From Sulfuritortus calidifontis (GTDB lineage: Bacteria > Pseudomonadota > Gammaproteobacteria > Burkholderiales > Thiobacillaceae): a stretch of DNA of 64,000 bases. The stretch is taken from assembly GCF_003967275.1 (NCBI RefSeq), contig NZ_AP018721.1, positions 2,108,001 through 2,172,000 of the forward strand. The letters run 5' to 3'. Under the pieces are notes generated by a model, which searched no databases, had not been told where the DNA came from, and was given only the letters and a program-made list of their open reading frames with translations. Of the stretch, positions 26,979 to 36,206 are shown piece by piece (the first letter of the stretch is position 1; each line of letters starts with the position of its first letter). The translations under genes and the position numbers were made by a program.

Positions 26979-28449
26979 GGCGATCCTCCTGGCCCAGGCA
27001 GGGCAGCCAGATGGTGAAGCGGGTGCCGCCTTCGGCCGGCGTTTCCACCGCGATGCAGCCGCCATGCTCCTGGATGATCTCCTCCACGATATAGAGGCCG
27101 AGGCCGACACCGTGACCGGGTTCGCGCGTGGTGAAGAAGGGGTCGAACACGCGCGGCAGCAGGTCGGCCGGGATGCCCGGACCGTTGTCGGCCACGGTGA
27201 TCACCACCAGCGGCGCGTCCTCGTGATGCGGCAGTTCGAGATCGCCGACCAGATGCGCCTGGCGTGACGGTGGCGAGGCCTGCCAGGTGCTGCGCCGGGC
27301 GCCGATGCGGATGCGCACCGACGCGCCGGCGGCATCGACCGCGTTCTTGATCAGATTGATGAAGACCTGCTGCAACTGCTGCTCGTCACCATGCACCACC
27401 AGCTCCGGCGGCAAATCGAGGCTGACCGCCTCGCGCTCGGGCAGCTCGTTGCGGACCAGGGTCAGACACTTGGCCAGCACCTCATCGAGCGACAGGCGCT
27501 CGACCGAGAATGCACGCCGCCGCGAATAATCGAGCAGGGTACGCACGATGCGTCGCGCCCGTTCGGTCTCGGTGTCGATCTGGCTCAGCCATTCGCGCTG
27601 GCCGCCGTCGCCGCTCGCGTCCAGCTCCTCGAGCAGTATCTGGCAGGCGTTGGAGATGTTGCCGAGCGGGTTGTTCAATTCGTGTGCCACGCCGGAGGCC
27701 AGCACGCCGAGCGAGGCCAGCTTCTCCGACTGCAGCACCTTGCGACGGTGCAGTTCCAGTTCTTCCAGCATACGGTTGAGGGCATCGGTGAGCGAGACGA
27801 TCTCGCGGTCGCGCGAGACCTGATGGAAATAGGCGAAGCGGCCTTCGGCAATCGGCTGCAGTTCCGCCTCCAAGCGGCGCAGGGGGCGCACCACGACGCG
27901 CGTCAGCAACTGGCCGATCAAAAGACCGAGCGCCACCACCACCCCCATGGAGATGAACAGCGCGGTCTGCGACTGCCTGACCGTGGCCGCCAGCAGCCGG
28001 CGCTCCTGCTCGCCCAGGGCATCGGCCCGCTCCAGGATGGCGTGCCCCGCCACCCGAACCTCCTGGGCCAGACGTGCCGACGCGGGCGGGGCCGGCCCCT
28101 GGCGGTAATCCATGAGCAGGCGGGCGTAGTACAGGAGCTGCCGCTCCAGCCGCTCGATCTCGCCGGCGGCAGTCAGCTCGGCGAAGGCCGATTGCTGCTT
28201 GAGCCGGGCGCGGGCGGATTCGGCATAACGAATGGCCGACTCCAGGTCGGAGGCGTCCCGATAGAGCAGGTAGTTCTTCTCGTGCCGGCGCATTTCCAGC
28301 ACGTCTTCGCGGAAGGCGGAGACCTCCACCCCCTGACCGATGCGCCGGTCGAGATAGCGCAGGTCGCCATAGGCGAACAGGGCGAAACCCACCGCCACCG
28401 CCGCCAGCAGGTAATAACTCAGCGCGATCTTGCCCCGTATGCTCGACAT
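26971..28449 (-). CDS. Membrane sensor histidine kinase
   Basis: Partner kinase of the following NtrC-type regulator. Layout: TM1 near residues 8-25, a periplasmic helical sensor domain to about 165, TM2 about 170-190, HAMP, HisKA with the phosphorylated His in GVAHELNNPLGNI, then ATPase motifs NLIKNAVDA, DNGPGIP and GVGLGLYIV. The start is taken at ATG 28449 (MSSIRGK); an upstream in-frame start at 28482 exists but would overlap the palindrome at 28464-28481. The stimulus is unknown; its place between two SulP-containing units suggests a link to anion or inorganic-carbon status. Confidence 0.9.
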
Positions 28450-28463
28450 CGTCCGTTTCTTTT

Positions 28464-28481
28464 TGCAACACATGCGTTGCA
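28464..28481. promoter_or_regulatory. Palindrome TGCAAC-N6-GTTGCA, candidate activator-binding site
   Basis: Perfect 6-bp inverted repeat with a 6-base spacer, 143-160 bp upstream of the sigma-54 promoter -24 element, a normal distance for an enhancer site. A further half site TGCAAC is at about 28553-28558. The adjacent gene pair encodes an enhancer-binding regulator, so binding by it is a reasonable inference. Confidence 0.5.
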
Positions 28482-28623
28482 TCTTTTTAACACCATGGCG
28501 GACGGCCCGACAAGCGGGCCTTCGCGCCGATCACGGGGAAGCGTTTCAGGCTGCAACAACCTGGACTCGAACCGGGTCGGATGGTTTTTCATTGGAAACA
28601 GATACTTACAAAAATATACGGCC

Positions 28624-28638
28624 TGGCACGGGGCTTGC
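28624..28638 (+). promoter_or_regulatory. Sigma-54 (RpoN) -24/-12 promoter
   Basis: TGGCACG-GGGC-TTGC matches the RpoN consensus TGGCACG-N4-TTGC at every defined position. Transcription would begin about 12 bp downstream, near 28650, giving a short leader before the ATG at 28681. The sigma-54 activator and kinase genes are immediately divergent. Confidence 0.85.
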
Positions 28639-28680
28639 GAGAAGAAAGGCAATCCAACCCTTTGTCGATCGGAGCCCACC

Positions 28681-29235
28681 ATGAAACCCTTGAGCCAAAC
28701 CCTGAAGAAGATGCTGAGCGCCCTGGCCGCGGCCGATGCCGGCGAGATGCTCGGCCGCCGCGCCAAGCACCGCCACCTGAGCGCTTACCCGACCCAGCCG
28801 GGCCCGGTCGCCGCCGCGCCGGCAGAGCCCATCGCCCCGCCCAAACGCAAGCAGGTCGCCCTTTGGCTGCATGACATGCCGACCCAGGCGGCGCTGAACT
28901 ATGCCCTGTCCAGCTGCCAGCGCATGGAGATGGACCTGCTCATCCTTCATACCGGCAAGCTGCGGGCCCAGGCCCTGCTCGCCGCGCATGGCGCGGCCTT
29001 CGAGGCAGCCGACGTGCCGGTCGAGATCGCGGCCCTCGAGGATGCCGGCCAGGCCACCCTGTTCGACTACATCGAGCGCCACCCGCGCATCGCCTTCCTG
29101 GTCATGGGCGACCCCAGCCAGGCCATGACCGACCAGACCGCCCTGCCGCCGGTGCCGCTGGTCGTCGTCACCTCCGCGCAGGACGCAGCCCGGACCGAAT
29201 CGGAGCTTCAGCCAAGCCAGGCCGCCGCAGCCTGA
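28681..29235 (+). CDS. Usp-like protein under sigma-54 control, function unknown
   Basis: A 184-residue soluble protein. Residues about 1-60 are a basic then proline/alanine-rich stretch (MKPLSQTLKKMLSALAAADA, later PAEPIAPPKRK). Residues 60-170 look like a divergent alpha/beta Usp-type domain: VALWLHDMP, MDLLILHTGKLRAQALLAAHG, and the later strand IAFLVMGDPSQ, with VPLVVVTS at the end. The typical Usp GxxGxxxxxxxxG-S/T ATP motif is not evident. Start ATG at 28681 has GGAG upstream and lies 43 bp after the sigma-54 promoter. It is followed after 151 bp by the SulP-Usp fusion gene. Function not recognised beyond the fold guess. Confidence 0.65.
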   Translation: MKPLSQTLKKMLSALAAADAGEMLGRRAKHRHLSAYPTQPGPVAAAPAEPIAPPKRKQVALWLHDMPTQAALNYALSSCQRMEMDLLILHTGKLRAQALLAAHGAAFEAADVPVEIAALEDAGQATLFDYIERHPRIAFLVMGDPSQAMTDQTALPPVPLVVVTSAQDAARTESELQPSQAAAA

Positions 29236-29268
29236 CGGCCTGCGGCAACGGCCTTCCGCCCGCTATAC

Positions 29269-29300
29269 TGGCGGTCATCCCGACCACGGGGTGACCGCCA
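29269..29300 (+). other. Hairpin in the 151-bp gap before the SulP-Usp gene
   Basis: TGGCGGTCA (29269-29277) pairs with TGACCGCCA (29292-29300), and inner CCC/GGG bases extend the stem. No U-tract follows, so it is more likely an mRNA processing or stability element between two co-transcribed genes than a terminator. Confidence 0.45.
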
Positions 29301-29386
29301 GGCCTACATGCGCTCGCCCCCCGTTACGATCTTTTCATACCGGACCCAGGCGCTCGGCCCGGTCCTTACGCTCGATTTAGGCAAAC

Positions 29387-31978
29387 ATGACACGCGCTTT
29401 CGCATTCTCGAACTGGATCAAGACCTTCACCCCCTTCCGCCTCTGGTGGCCCATGGTCAACCGCAGCACCCTGAAGGACGACGCCATGGCCGGCCTCACC
29501 GGCGCCATGGTCGTGCTGCCCCAGGGCGTGGCCTTCGCCACCATCGCCGGCCTGCCGCCGCAATACGGTCTCTATGCCGCCATGGTGCCCGCCATCATCG
29601 GCGCGATGTTCGGCTCGAGCTGGCATCTGGTATCCGGTCCGACCACCGCGATCTCCATCGCCGTCTTCGCCGCCCTGCACAACCTGGCCGATCCCGGCAG
29701 CCCGGAATACATCCGGCTGGTGCTCACCCTCACCTTCCTGGTCGGGCTGTATCAATTGGTGCTGGGCCTGGCGCGCATGGGCACCCTGGTCAACTTCATC
29801 TCCCACACCGTGGTGATCGGCTTTACCGCCGGCGCCGCCATCCTGATCGCGGCGAGCCAGATCAAGAACTTCTTCGGCCTGCCCATCCCGCGCGGCACGC
29901 CGTTCTATGAAGTGATCCACCAGTTGGTGACGCAGTTCTTCCAGAGCAATCCCTGGGTCACCGCGGTCGGCGTCATCACCCTGGTCAGCGGCCTCATGGC
30001 CAAGCGCTGGCTGCCGAAGTTTCCCTACATGATCGTCGCCATGCTGGTCGGCGGCTTTGCCGCCTTCGTACTCAACGCCCTGCTCGGCGGCGAGGCGGCC
30101 ACCGGCATCAAGACCGTGGGCGCCCTGCCCGCCGGCCTGCCGCCGCTGTCCATGCCCGACTTCTCCTGGCAGGCGCTCCGCGATACCGCGCGGCCGGCGC
30201 TAATCATCACCCTGCTGGCGCTGACCGAGGCGGTTTCGATCTCGCGCGCCATCGCCACCCGCTCCGAGCAGCGCATCGACGGCAACCAGGAATTCGTCGG
30301 CCAGGGCCTGTCCAACCTGATCGGCAGCTTCTTCTCGGCCTACGCATCAAGCGGCTCGTTCAACCGCAGCGGCGTCAACTACGAGGCCGGTGCCCGCACC
30401 CCGCTGGCCACGGTGTTCGCCTCGGTCTTCCTGGTCATCATCCTGCTTTTGGTCGCACCGCTCGCCGCTTTTCTCCCCACCGCGGCCATGGCCGGCATCC
30501 TGTTTTTGGTGGCCTGGGGCCTGATCGATTTCCATCACATCAAGTCGATCTGGCAGACCAGCAAGCCGGAGACCGCCATCCTCTGGGTCACCCTGATCGG
30601 CACCCTGATCAACCTGGAGGAAGGCATCTTCATGGGCGTGCTGCTGTCGCTGATCATGTATCTCTACCGCAGCTCGCGGCCGGTAGTCGAGCCGGTGGTG
30701 CCGGCCGGCGAGGAAGGCGCCTACCACTTCGAGAATGCCAAGGGCAAACCGGAATGCCCGCAGGTACGCTTCGTCCGCATCCATGGTTCGATCTACTTCG
30801 GCGCGGTCGATCACGTCCAGCGCGCCTTGCAGCAGATCGACGAGGACAACCCCTTGCAGAAGACCGTGGTCATCGCCGCGCCGGCGATCAACTTCGTCGA
30901 CGTCGCCGGTGCCGAGATGCTGGCCCAGGAAGCGCGCCGGCGCCGGCGCCTGGGCGGAGGCCTGTATTTCTACCGGCTGAAGGACTCGGTGCACCGGTTC
31001 CTGCGCCAGGGCGAATATCTGAAGGACATCGGCGAAGGCGGCTTCTTCCCGGTCAAGTCCAACATCACCGGCGCCATCTACTGGACCCTGGACCCCGAGG
31101 TCTGCCGCACCTGCAAGACCCGCATCTTCAAGGAATGCCATGGCGATGTGCTGCCGGACGGCCACCGCCGCCTGCGCCTGATGCTCGCCACCGACGGCTC
31201 CGAATACAGCCGGGGGCCACAGGCCGTGGCGCTGGGTCTTGCCGGGCGCCTGGGCTTGACGCTGGATGTGATGACCATGGCCTCGCCCCAGGAGGATGAG
31301 GGCCAGGCCGGCGCCCGCCTGCTGCCGGTGCAGCAGGCCTGCCAGCAGGCCGCGATCACCTGCAACCCGGCGATCCGCCGCGGCAACGACCCGGTACGCG
31401 AGGTGGTCACCGCCGCCCGGGAGGCCGACAGCAATCTTTTGATCATCGGCCGCCGCCCGCCCAAGGGCCTGGCCGATCGCATGGTCGGCGTGCATGCCGC
31501 CAAGATCATCAGCGAGGCGCCCTGCCATGTGCTGGTGGTGCCGCAGGAGGCCCGGATGTGGCAGCGGCGCATCATGGTCTGCTTCGACGCCTCGCCCGGC
31601 GCCCAGGCGGCGCTGGAGATCACCGCCACGGTGGCCAAGCACAGCGGTGTGCCGGTCACCGTGGTCTCGGTGAGCAAGGAGAACCACCCGACCATCGGCC
31701 TGCTGCAGGCAGCACTGGACGAGGCCGTGCAGATGCTGAAGCTGGAAGGGGTCGACGTCGATTCGCGCCTGGCCTTCGGCCCCACCGCGGACACCCTGCT
31801 TGCCCTGGCCGACGAACTGGGGGCGGACCTCATCGTGGTCGGCATGCGCCACGGCGGTCTGCACCGTGCCCTGCCCAGCCGGGTGGTCGACCCGCTGCTC
31901 GGCCGCGCCGGCCGGCCGGTGCTGGTGGCCAAACCGAGCGGGGCGAAGGACATCGCCGACGCCCGCGGCCACTTCTGA
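29387..31978 (+). CDS. SulP anion transporter fused to STAS, a cysteine motif and two Usp domains
   Basis: An 863-residue fusion. Residues about 1-430 are a SulP transporter (LPQGVAFATIAGLPPQYGLY region, then NQEFVGQGLSNLIGSF and SGSFNRSGVNYEAGA). A STAS domain occupies about 460-565. Then comes a short cysteine cluster, CRTCKTRIFKECHG (about 573-586), which could bind metal. Two tandem Usp modules follow: first LMLATDGSEYSRG with LLIIGRRPPKG, second IMVCFDASPGAQ with LIVVGMRHGG. Usp domains bind nucleotides in some families and may gate the transporter. Probably co-transcribed with the Usp-like gene from the sigma-54 promoter. Substrate (bicarbonate or sulfate) is unresolved. Confidence 0.85.
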   Translation: MTRAFAFSNWIKTFTPFRLWWPMVNRSTLKDDAMAGLTGAMVVLPQGVAFATIAGLPPQYGLYAAMVPAIIGAMFGSSWHLVSGPTTAISIAVFAALHNLADPGSPEYIRLVLTLTFLVGLYQLVLGLARMGTLVNFISHTVVIGFTAGAAILIAASQIKNFFGLPIPRGTPFYEVIHQLVTQFFQSNPWVTAVGVITLVSGLMAKRWLPKFPYMIVAMLVGGFAAFVLNALLGGEAATGIKTVGALPAGLPPLSMPDFSWQALRDTARPALIITLLALTEAVSISRAIATRSEQRIDGNQEFVGQGLSNLIGSFFSAYASSGSFNRSGVNYEAGARTPLATVFASVFLVIILLLVAPLAAFLPTAAMAGILFLVAWGLIDFHHIKSIWQTSKPETAILWVTLIGTLINLEEGIFMGVLLSLIMYLYRSSRPVVEPVVPAGEEGAYHFENAKGKPECPQVRFVRIHGSIYFGAVDHVQRALQQIDEDNPLQKTVVIAAPAINFVDVAGAEMLAQEARRRRRLGGGLYFYRLKDSVHRFLRQGEYLKDIGEGGFFPVKSNITGAIYWTLDPEVCRTCKTRIFKECHGDVLPDGHRRLRLMLATDGSEYSRGPQAVALGLAGRLGLTLDVMTMASPQEDEGQAGARLLPVQQACQQAAITCNPAIRRGNDPVREVVTAAREADSNLLIIGRRPPKGLADRMVGVHAAKIISEAPCHVLVVPQEARMWQRRIMVCFDASPGAQAALEITATVAKHSGVPVTVVSVSKENHPTIGLLQAALDEAVQMLKLEGVDVDSRLAFGPTADTLLALADELGADLIVVGMRHGGLHRALPSRVVDPLLGRAGRPVLVAKPSGAKDIADARGHF

Positions 31979-32008
31979 TCCAGGCGGCCTTGCGCCGCCA
32001 GCACGGAC

Positions 32009-32030
32009 AACGCCCCCGAACGGGGGCGTT
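32009..32030 (+). terminator. Intrinsic terminator after the SulP-Usp gene
   Basis: AACGCCCCC (32009-32017), loop GAAC, GGGGGCGTT (32022-32030): a perfect 9-bp stem, 31 bp after the stop codon, followed by the T-rich ATTATTT. Confidence 0.85.
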
Positions 32031-32040
32031 ATTATTTCAG

Positions 32041-32373
32041 GAGCCTCTGAAAATGTCCGATTTCGTCGTTCCCGCGCAGGCGGGAACCCAGAAAGATCAA
32101 TAAACTGGATGCCCGCCTGCGCACCCGCAAGGGGCAGGCCGTGGTTGTATAGCCGATAAAGCGGCAACAACCACGCTCCGGGCATGACGGCTTAATCAGA
32201 CCTTCCTTCAGCTATGCTCCAGCGTCAGCTCTAATCGAACGGCCCGTCGATGCGCTCGATGCGAGGATCCTGCCGGACTTATTCCCCATGCGCGTTGCCC
32301 GTCGGAAAATAATTCACTACAGTGAAGTCCGAATATTGTGTTTTTCTGATATTTTCGGTGCGGAGGAGCCGCA
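32041..32373. repeat. Gene-free stretch with REP-like palindromes
   Basis: From about 32063 there is GTTCCCGCG-CAGG-CGGGAAC, then later CCCGCCTGCGC and GGGCATGACGG, the layout of a common proteobacterial intergenic palindrome, here interrupted by a second inverted repeat CGTGGTTGT/ACAACCACG (about 32139-32174). No coding potential seen. The last 80 bp are AT-richer and probably hold the promoter of the CBS-DASS-Usp-NhaD unit; GGAGG lies 7 bp before the ATG at 32374. Confidence 0.5.
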
Positions 32374-32889
32374 ATGCCCTTGAGCAAAAGCATAAAAGAC
32401 ATCTGTATCCCGCTCGCGGAATACCCTCACCTCCAAGATACCGCCAGCCTGAAAGACGCCTTCACCGTCCTGCGCGAGGCCTTCACCACGGGCAAGCGCT
32501 ACCGCCACATCCTGGTGCTCAACGCCAAGGGGCAGCTGACCGGCATCCTGGGCATGCGCGACATCCTGCGCGGCCTGTTCCCGGATTACCTGCGCACCAA
32601 GGAACACCCGCGGCACCAGGATCCGATTCCCGACTTCCCGGCCCTGACCCTGATCTGGGCCGAGACCTGCCAGAGCCAATGCCCGGCCGCGGCGGAAAAC
32701 CCGATCAAGGGCTTCATGGGCAGCATCCCGGCCAAGGTCAACATCGACGACCCGCTCACCAAGGCGGCCTATCTGCTGGTGGTGCATGACATCAGCATGT
32801 TGCCGGTGGTCGAGGGCGAGCGCCTGGTTGGCGTGGTGCGCATGATCGACGTGTTCAACGAGGCCGCCAAGCTGGTGCTCCATGACTGA
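32374..32889 (+). CDS. CBS-domain protein
   Basis: A 171-residue soluble protein made of two CBS motifs: SLKDAFTVLREAF...RHILVLNAKGQLTGILGMRDIL (about 26-65) and DPLTKAAYLLVVHDISMLPVVEGERLVGVVRMIDVF (about 125-162). CBS pairs usually bind adenine nucleotides and regulate a partner. Its stop overlaps the start of the DASS transporter by 8 bp, so regulation of that transporter by energy state is the simplest inference. Confidence 0.82.
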   Translation: MPLSKSIKDICIPLAEYPHLQDTASLKDAFTVLREAFTTGKRYRHILVLNAKGQLTGILGMRDILRGLFPDYLRTKEHPRHQDPIPDFPALTLIWAETCQSQCPAAAENPIKGFMGSIPAKVNIDDPLTKAAYLLVVHDISMLPVVEGERLVGVVRMIDVFNEAAKLVLHD

Positions 32890-34378
32890 CGATCGCCTGC
32901 CCCAGTCCATCACGCTGGCGGCCGAACGGCTGCCGATCGACCCGAAGAAGACCGCCATCCTGCTGTTCGGCCTGGCCGTTTTCCTCGCCATCTATTTCTC
33001 GCCGCCCTGGGCCGTGGCGGTCGACCCCTCGGGCAAGGAGTTCGTGCTCTCGCACGAGGGCAAGGCGGCGATCGGCCTGTTTCTCATGGCCGGCATCTGG
33101 TGGGTGTTCGAGGTCATCCCCATCGGCGTCACCGCCCTGGCCATCGGCATCTTCCAGGCCATGTTCTTCATCCGCCCGGCCAAGGAGGCCTTTCACGATT
33201 TCATGGATCCGTCGGTGATGTTCATCTTCGGCTCCATCGTCATCGGCCTGGCCTTCACCAAGTCGGGCCTGACCAAGCGCATCGCCTATAGGATGCTCGT
33301 CGTGGTGGGCGAGCGCACCGACCGTATCCTGCTCGGCGCCATGGTGGTGACCGCCGCCCTGGCCCACCTGATGGCGCACACCGCGGTGGCGGCCACCATG
33401 TTCCCCATCCTGCTGGCGATCTATGCCCTGTACGGCGAGGGCGACAGGCCGACCAACTTCGGCAAGGCCCTGTTCATCGGCATGGCCTATTCGGCGGGTG
33501 CCGGCAGCATCATCACCTTCCTCGGCGCCGCCCGGGGGCCGGCCGCCGCCGCCATGTACGAGGGTTTCACCGGCCATCACATCACCTTCTTCCAGCTCAC
33601 CGAGTACATGTTCCTCATCGGCTGGGGCATGGTGTTCATCATCTGGTTCTATCTCAAGACCGTGCTCAAGCCGGAAAAGGCAAGCATTCCCGGCCTGCGC
33701 GAGACGGTGGCCAGGCTGGCCGGGCAGATCGGCCCCATGACCCTGAAGGAGAAACTGGTCATCCTCATCGTCGCCGCCCTGGTCGTGGTGATGTCGACCA
33801 AGTCCTTCATCCCGCTCCTGGCGCCGATCGACCGCGCGGCCGTGATCCTGACCACCACCCTGCTCTTCTTCGTGCTCGGCGTGCTCACGGTGAAGGACCT
33901 GGAGGAGATTCCCTGGAACATCGTCCTGCTCTTCTCCGGCGCCATGTCGATCGGCTTCTGTCTATGGAACACCGGCGCCGCCGAATGGATGGCGGTGAAC
34001 TGGCTCGGCCTTCTGCTCGATGCCCACTGGTGGGTGTTCGTCATGGGCATCGCCGCCTTCGTGCTGATCATGACCAACTTCATCATGAACGTGGCGGCCA
34101 TCGCCATCGTCCTGCCGGTGGCCCTGGTCATCGCCAAATACCTGGGCGTGGCGCCCGAGGTGATCGTCTACTCCGCCCTGGTCACCGCCGGCATGCCTTT
34201 CCTGCTGTTGATCGGGGCCGCGCCCAATGCCATCGCCTACGACGCCAAGCAGTTCACCACCGCCGAGTTCTTCAAACACGGCATCCCCATGAGTATCATC
34301 CTGCTTCTCGTGCTGGGCCTGGCCATGGTCAGCCTCTGGCCCTGGCTCGGCATGCCCATCCTGGTCAACCCGCAATAA
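32882..34378 (+). CDS. DASS/SLC13-family anion transporter
   Basis: Inner-membrane sodium-coupled anion symporter type, 498 residues with about 11-12 TM segments. Family features: WWVFEVIPIGVTAL near residues 70-85, HTAVAATMFPIL, and a C-terminal ITNFIMNVAAIAIVLPVAL-like helix followed by FLLLIGAAPNAIAY, corresponding to the paired SNT-type motifs. Members carry dicarboxylates, sulfate or, in some chemoautotrophs, are implicated in inorganic-carbon uptake. The CBS protein upstream and Usp downstream favour a regulated anion or bicarbonate importer. Substrate not proven by sequence. Confidence 0.85.
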   Translation: MTDDRLPQSITLAAERLPIDPKKTAILLFGLAVFLAIYFSPPWAVAVDPSGKEFVLSHEGKAAIGLFLMAGIWWVFEVIPIGVTALAIGIFQAMFFIRPAKEAFHDFMDPSVMFIFGSIVIGLAFTKSGLTKRIAYRMLVVVGERTDRILLGAMVVTAALAHLMAHTAVAATMFPILLAIYALYGEGDRPTNFGKALFIGMAYSAGAGSIITFLGAARGPAAAAMYEGFTGHHITFFQLTEYMFLIGWGMVFIIWFYLKTVLKPEKASIPGLRETVARLAGQIGPMTLKEKLVILIVAALVVVMSTKSFIPLLAPIDRAAVILTTTLLFFVLGVLTVKDLEEIPWNIVLLFSGAMSIGFCLWNTGAAEWMAVNWLGLLLDAHWWVFVMGIAAFVLIMTNFIMNVAAIAIVLPVALVIAKYLGVAPEVIVYSALVTAGMPFLLLIGAAPNAIAYDAKQFTTAEFFKHGIPMSIILLLVLGLAMVSLWPWLGMPILVNPQ

Positions 34379-34387
34379 GGAACCCTC

Positions 34388-34816
34388 ATGCCCTGCAAGC
34401 TCCTGCTCCCCGTCGACGGCTCCGAAGGCTCGGCCCGCGCCGCCCGTCATGTCGCCGGCCTGGCCAGGATGGTGCCGGGGCTTGAGGTCCATCTGCTCAA
34501 CGTGCAGCCCCCGGGCGATGACTGGATGACCCGGCGCGCCTTCAAGCCCGAAGAACTGGCCAGGATGGAACAGGAATGGGCCGAGGCCGCCATCGAGCCG
34601 GCACGCGCCATCCTCAAGGCGGCCGGCGTGACCTTCAGCGAACACTTCGCGCAGGGCGAGATCGCCCCCACCATCGCCCGGCTGGCCAAGGAACTCGGCT
34701 GCGACCAGATCGTCATGGGCAGCCGGGGCCAATCCGCCCTGGGCGGCCTGCTCATGGGCTCGGTCGCGACCAAGGTGCTGCACCTCGCGGAGATGCCGGT
34801 CACCCTGGTCAAGTAA
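34388..34816 (+). CDS. Universal stress protein UspA family
   Basis: A 142-residue single-domain Usp: KLLLPVDGSEGSARAARH at the N-terminus, and a complete nucleotide-binding motif IVMGSRGQSALGGLLMGSVATKVLH near residues 107-131. It lies 9 bp after the transporter gene and 25 bp before the NhaD-like gene, in the same direction, so all four genes 32374-36161 are likely one operon. Confidence 0.92.
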   Translation: MPCKLLLPVDGSEGSARAARHVAGLARMVPGLEVHLLNVQPPGDDWMTRRAFKPEELARMEQEWAEAAIEPARAILKAAGVTFSEHFAQGEIAPTIARLAKELGCDQIVMGSRGQSALGGLLMGSVATKVLHLAEMPVTLVK

Positions 34817-34841
34817 ACCCTTCCGGACAAGAAACCCCGCC

Positions 34842-36161
34842 ATGAACCCACGCTGGATCTCGGCCGCCGCCGGCCTGTTTCCCCTGACCGCCCGGGCCGC
34901 CGACGGCCCCGCCGTGTTGGGCATCCCGGTCGATTTCATCCTGTTCGCCGCCACCCTGCTCGGCGTCGCCCTGTTCCACCACCACACCCTGCGGGTGGCG
35001 CTGACCGGCCTTATCGTGATCTCGCTCTACAAGATCGGCTTCACCGGCTTTCACGAGGGCACCGGGCTGGCGGGCTGGCTCGCCCACATGCAGCACGAGT
35101 GGGTGGTGCTCTCCAACCTGCTCGGTCTGCTCTTGGGCTTTGCCCTGCTCGCCCGCCAGTTCGAGGACAGCGGCGTGCCGCACGCCCTGCCACGCTTTTT
35201 GCCGGACGGCTGGAAGGGTGCCTTCGTCCTCTTGGTGATGGTCTTCGTGCTGTCGTCCTTCCTCGACAACATCGCCGCGGCCTTGATCGGCGGCACCGTC
35301 GCCGCCCACGTCTTCCGCCGTCGGGTGCACATCGGCTATCTCGCCGCCATCGTCGCCGCCTCCAATGCCGGCGGCGCCGGCTCGGTGGTGGGCGACACCA
35401 CCACGACCATGATGTGGATCGACGGCGTGAACCCGCTCAGTGTGCTGCCCGCCTATGTTGCCGCGGCCAGCGCCCTGCTCATCTTCGGCCTGATCGCCGC
35501 CCGCCAGCAGCAGGCCTACCAGCCCATTGTCCTCACCGAGCGCGGCGGCCCGGTCGACTGGGTGCGGGTCGGCATCGTCGCCTGGATCCTGCTCGCGGCC
35601 ATCGCCACCAATGTCACCGTGAACACCCGGTTCCCCGAGGTCTCCGACGCCTTCCCCTTCCTGGGCGCCGCGGTCTGGGTGGCCATTCTGCTCGCCGTGC
35701 CCTTGCGCAAGCCGGAGTGGAGCCTGCTGCCCGACGCCCTCAAGGGCAGCGTCTTCCTGCTCTCGCTGGTGGTCTGCGCCTCGATGATGCCGGTGGAGAA
35801 ACTGCCGGACGCCTCCTGGCAGACCGCCTTCGGCCTCGGCTTCATCTCCTCGGTGTTCGACAACATCCCGCTCACCGCCCTGGCGCTGGCCCAGGGCGGC
35901 TACGACTGGGGCGTGCTGGCCTATGCGGTGGGCTTTGGCGGTTCCATGATCTGGTTCGGCTCCTCGGCCGGGGTGGCGCTGTCCAACCTGTTCCCCGAGG
36001 CCCGGTCGGTCGGCGCCTGGCTCAAGGCCGGCTGGCACGTGGCGCTGGGCTATGTGATCGGCTTCTTCTTCATGCTGGCCGTGGTCGGCTGGCACCCGCA
36101 CATGCCACACAAGGACATGACGGCCGTGCCGCCGGCGGCCGCAGTCGCGCCTGCCCACTGA
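34842..36161 (+). CDS. NhaD/citrate-transporter-like (IT superfamily) membrane protein
   Basis: A 439-residue polytopic protein, about 11 TM segments, from the ArsB/NhaD ion transporter superfamily. Key motifs: SSFLDNIAAALIGGT and SNAGGAGSVVGDTTTTMMW in the first half, SSVFDNIPLTALAL and GGSMIWFGSSAGVAL in the second, i.e. two inverted half-repeats each with a conserved Asp-Asn. The motifs fit Na+/H+ antiporters of the NhaD type. Such genes often accompany Ci-transport genes in sulfur oxidisers and could supply the sodium gradient for SbtA/DASS uptake, or import an anion themselves. That role is inference. Confidence 0.8.
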   Translation: MNPRWISAAAGLFPLTARAADGPAVLGIPVDFILFAATLLGVALFHHHTLRVALTGLIVISLYKIGFTGFHEGTGLAGWLAHMQHEWVVLSNLLGLLLGFALLARQFEDSGVPHALPRFLPDGWKGAFVLLVMVFVLSSFLDNIAAALIGGTVAAHVFRRRVHIGYLAAIVAASNAGGAGSVVGDTTTTMMWIDGVNPLSVLPAYVAAASALLIFGLIAARQQQAYQPIVLTERGGPVDWVRVGIVAWILLAAIATNVTVNTRFPEVSDAFPFLGAAVWVAILLAVPLRKPEWSLLPDALKGSVFLLSLVVCASMMPVEKLPDASWQTAFGLGFISSVFDNIPLTALALAQGGYDWGVLAYAVGFGGSMIWFGSSAGVALSNLFPEARSVGAWLKAGWHVALGYVIGFFFMLAVVGWHPHMPHKDMTAVPPAAAVAPAH

Positions 36162-36169
36162 CGAGCATT

Positions 36170-36206
36170 GCCGGCAGGCTGGGCCTCAGACGCCCAGCTT
36201 GCCGGC
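36170..36206. terminator. Long hairpin between convergent genes
   Basis: GCCGGCAGGCTGGGC (36170-36184) pairs with 36192-36206 with one mismatch; loop of 7 bases. It overlaps the last codons of the convergent cNMP-binding gene and begins 9 bp after the NhaD-like stop. No clear U-tract, so it may be a mutual barrier rather than a classical terminator. Confidence 0.55.
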
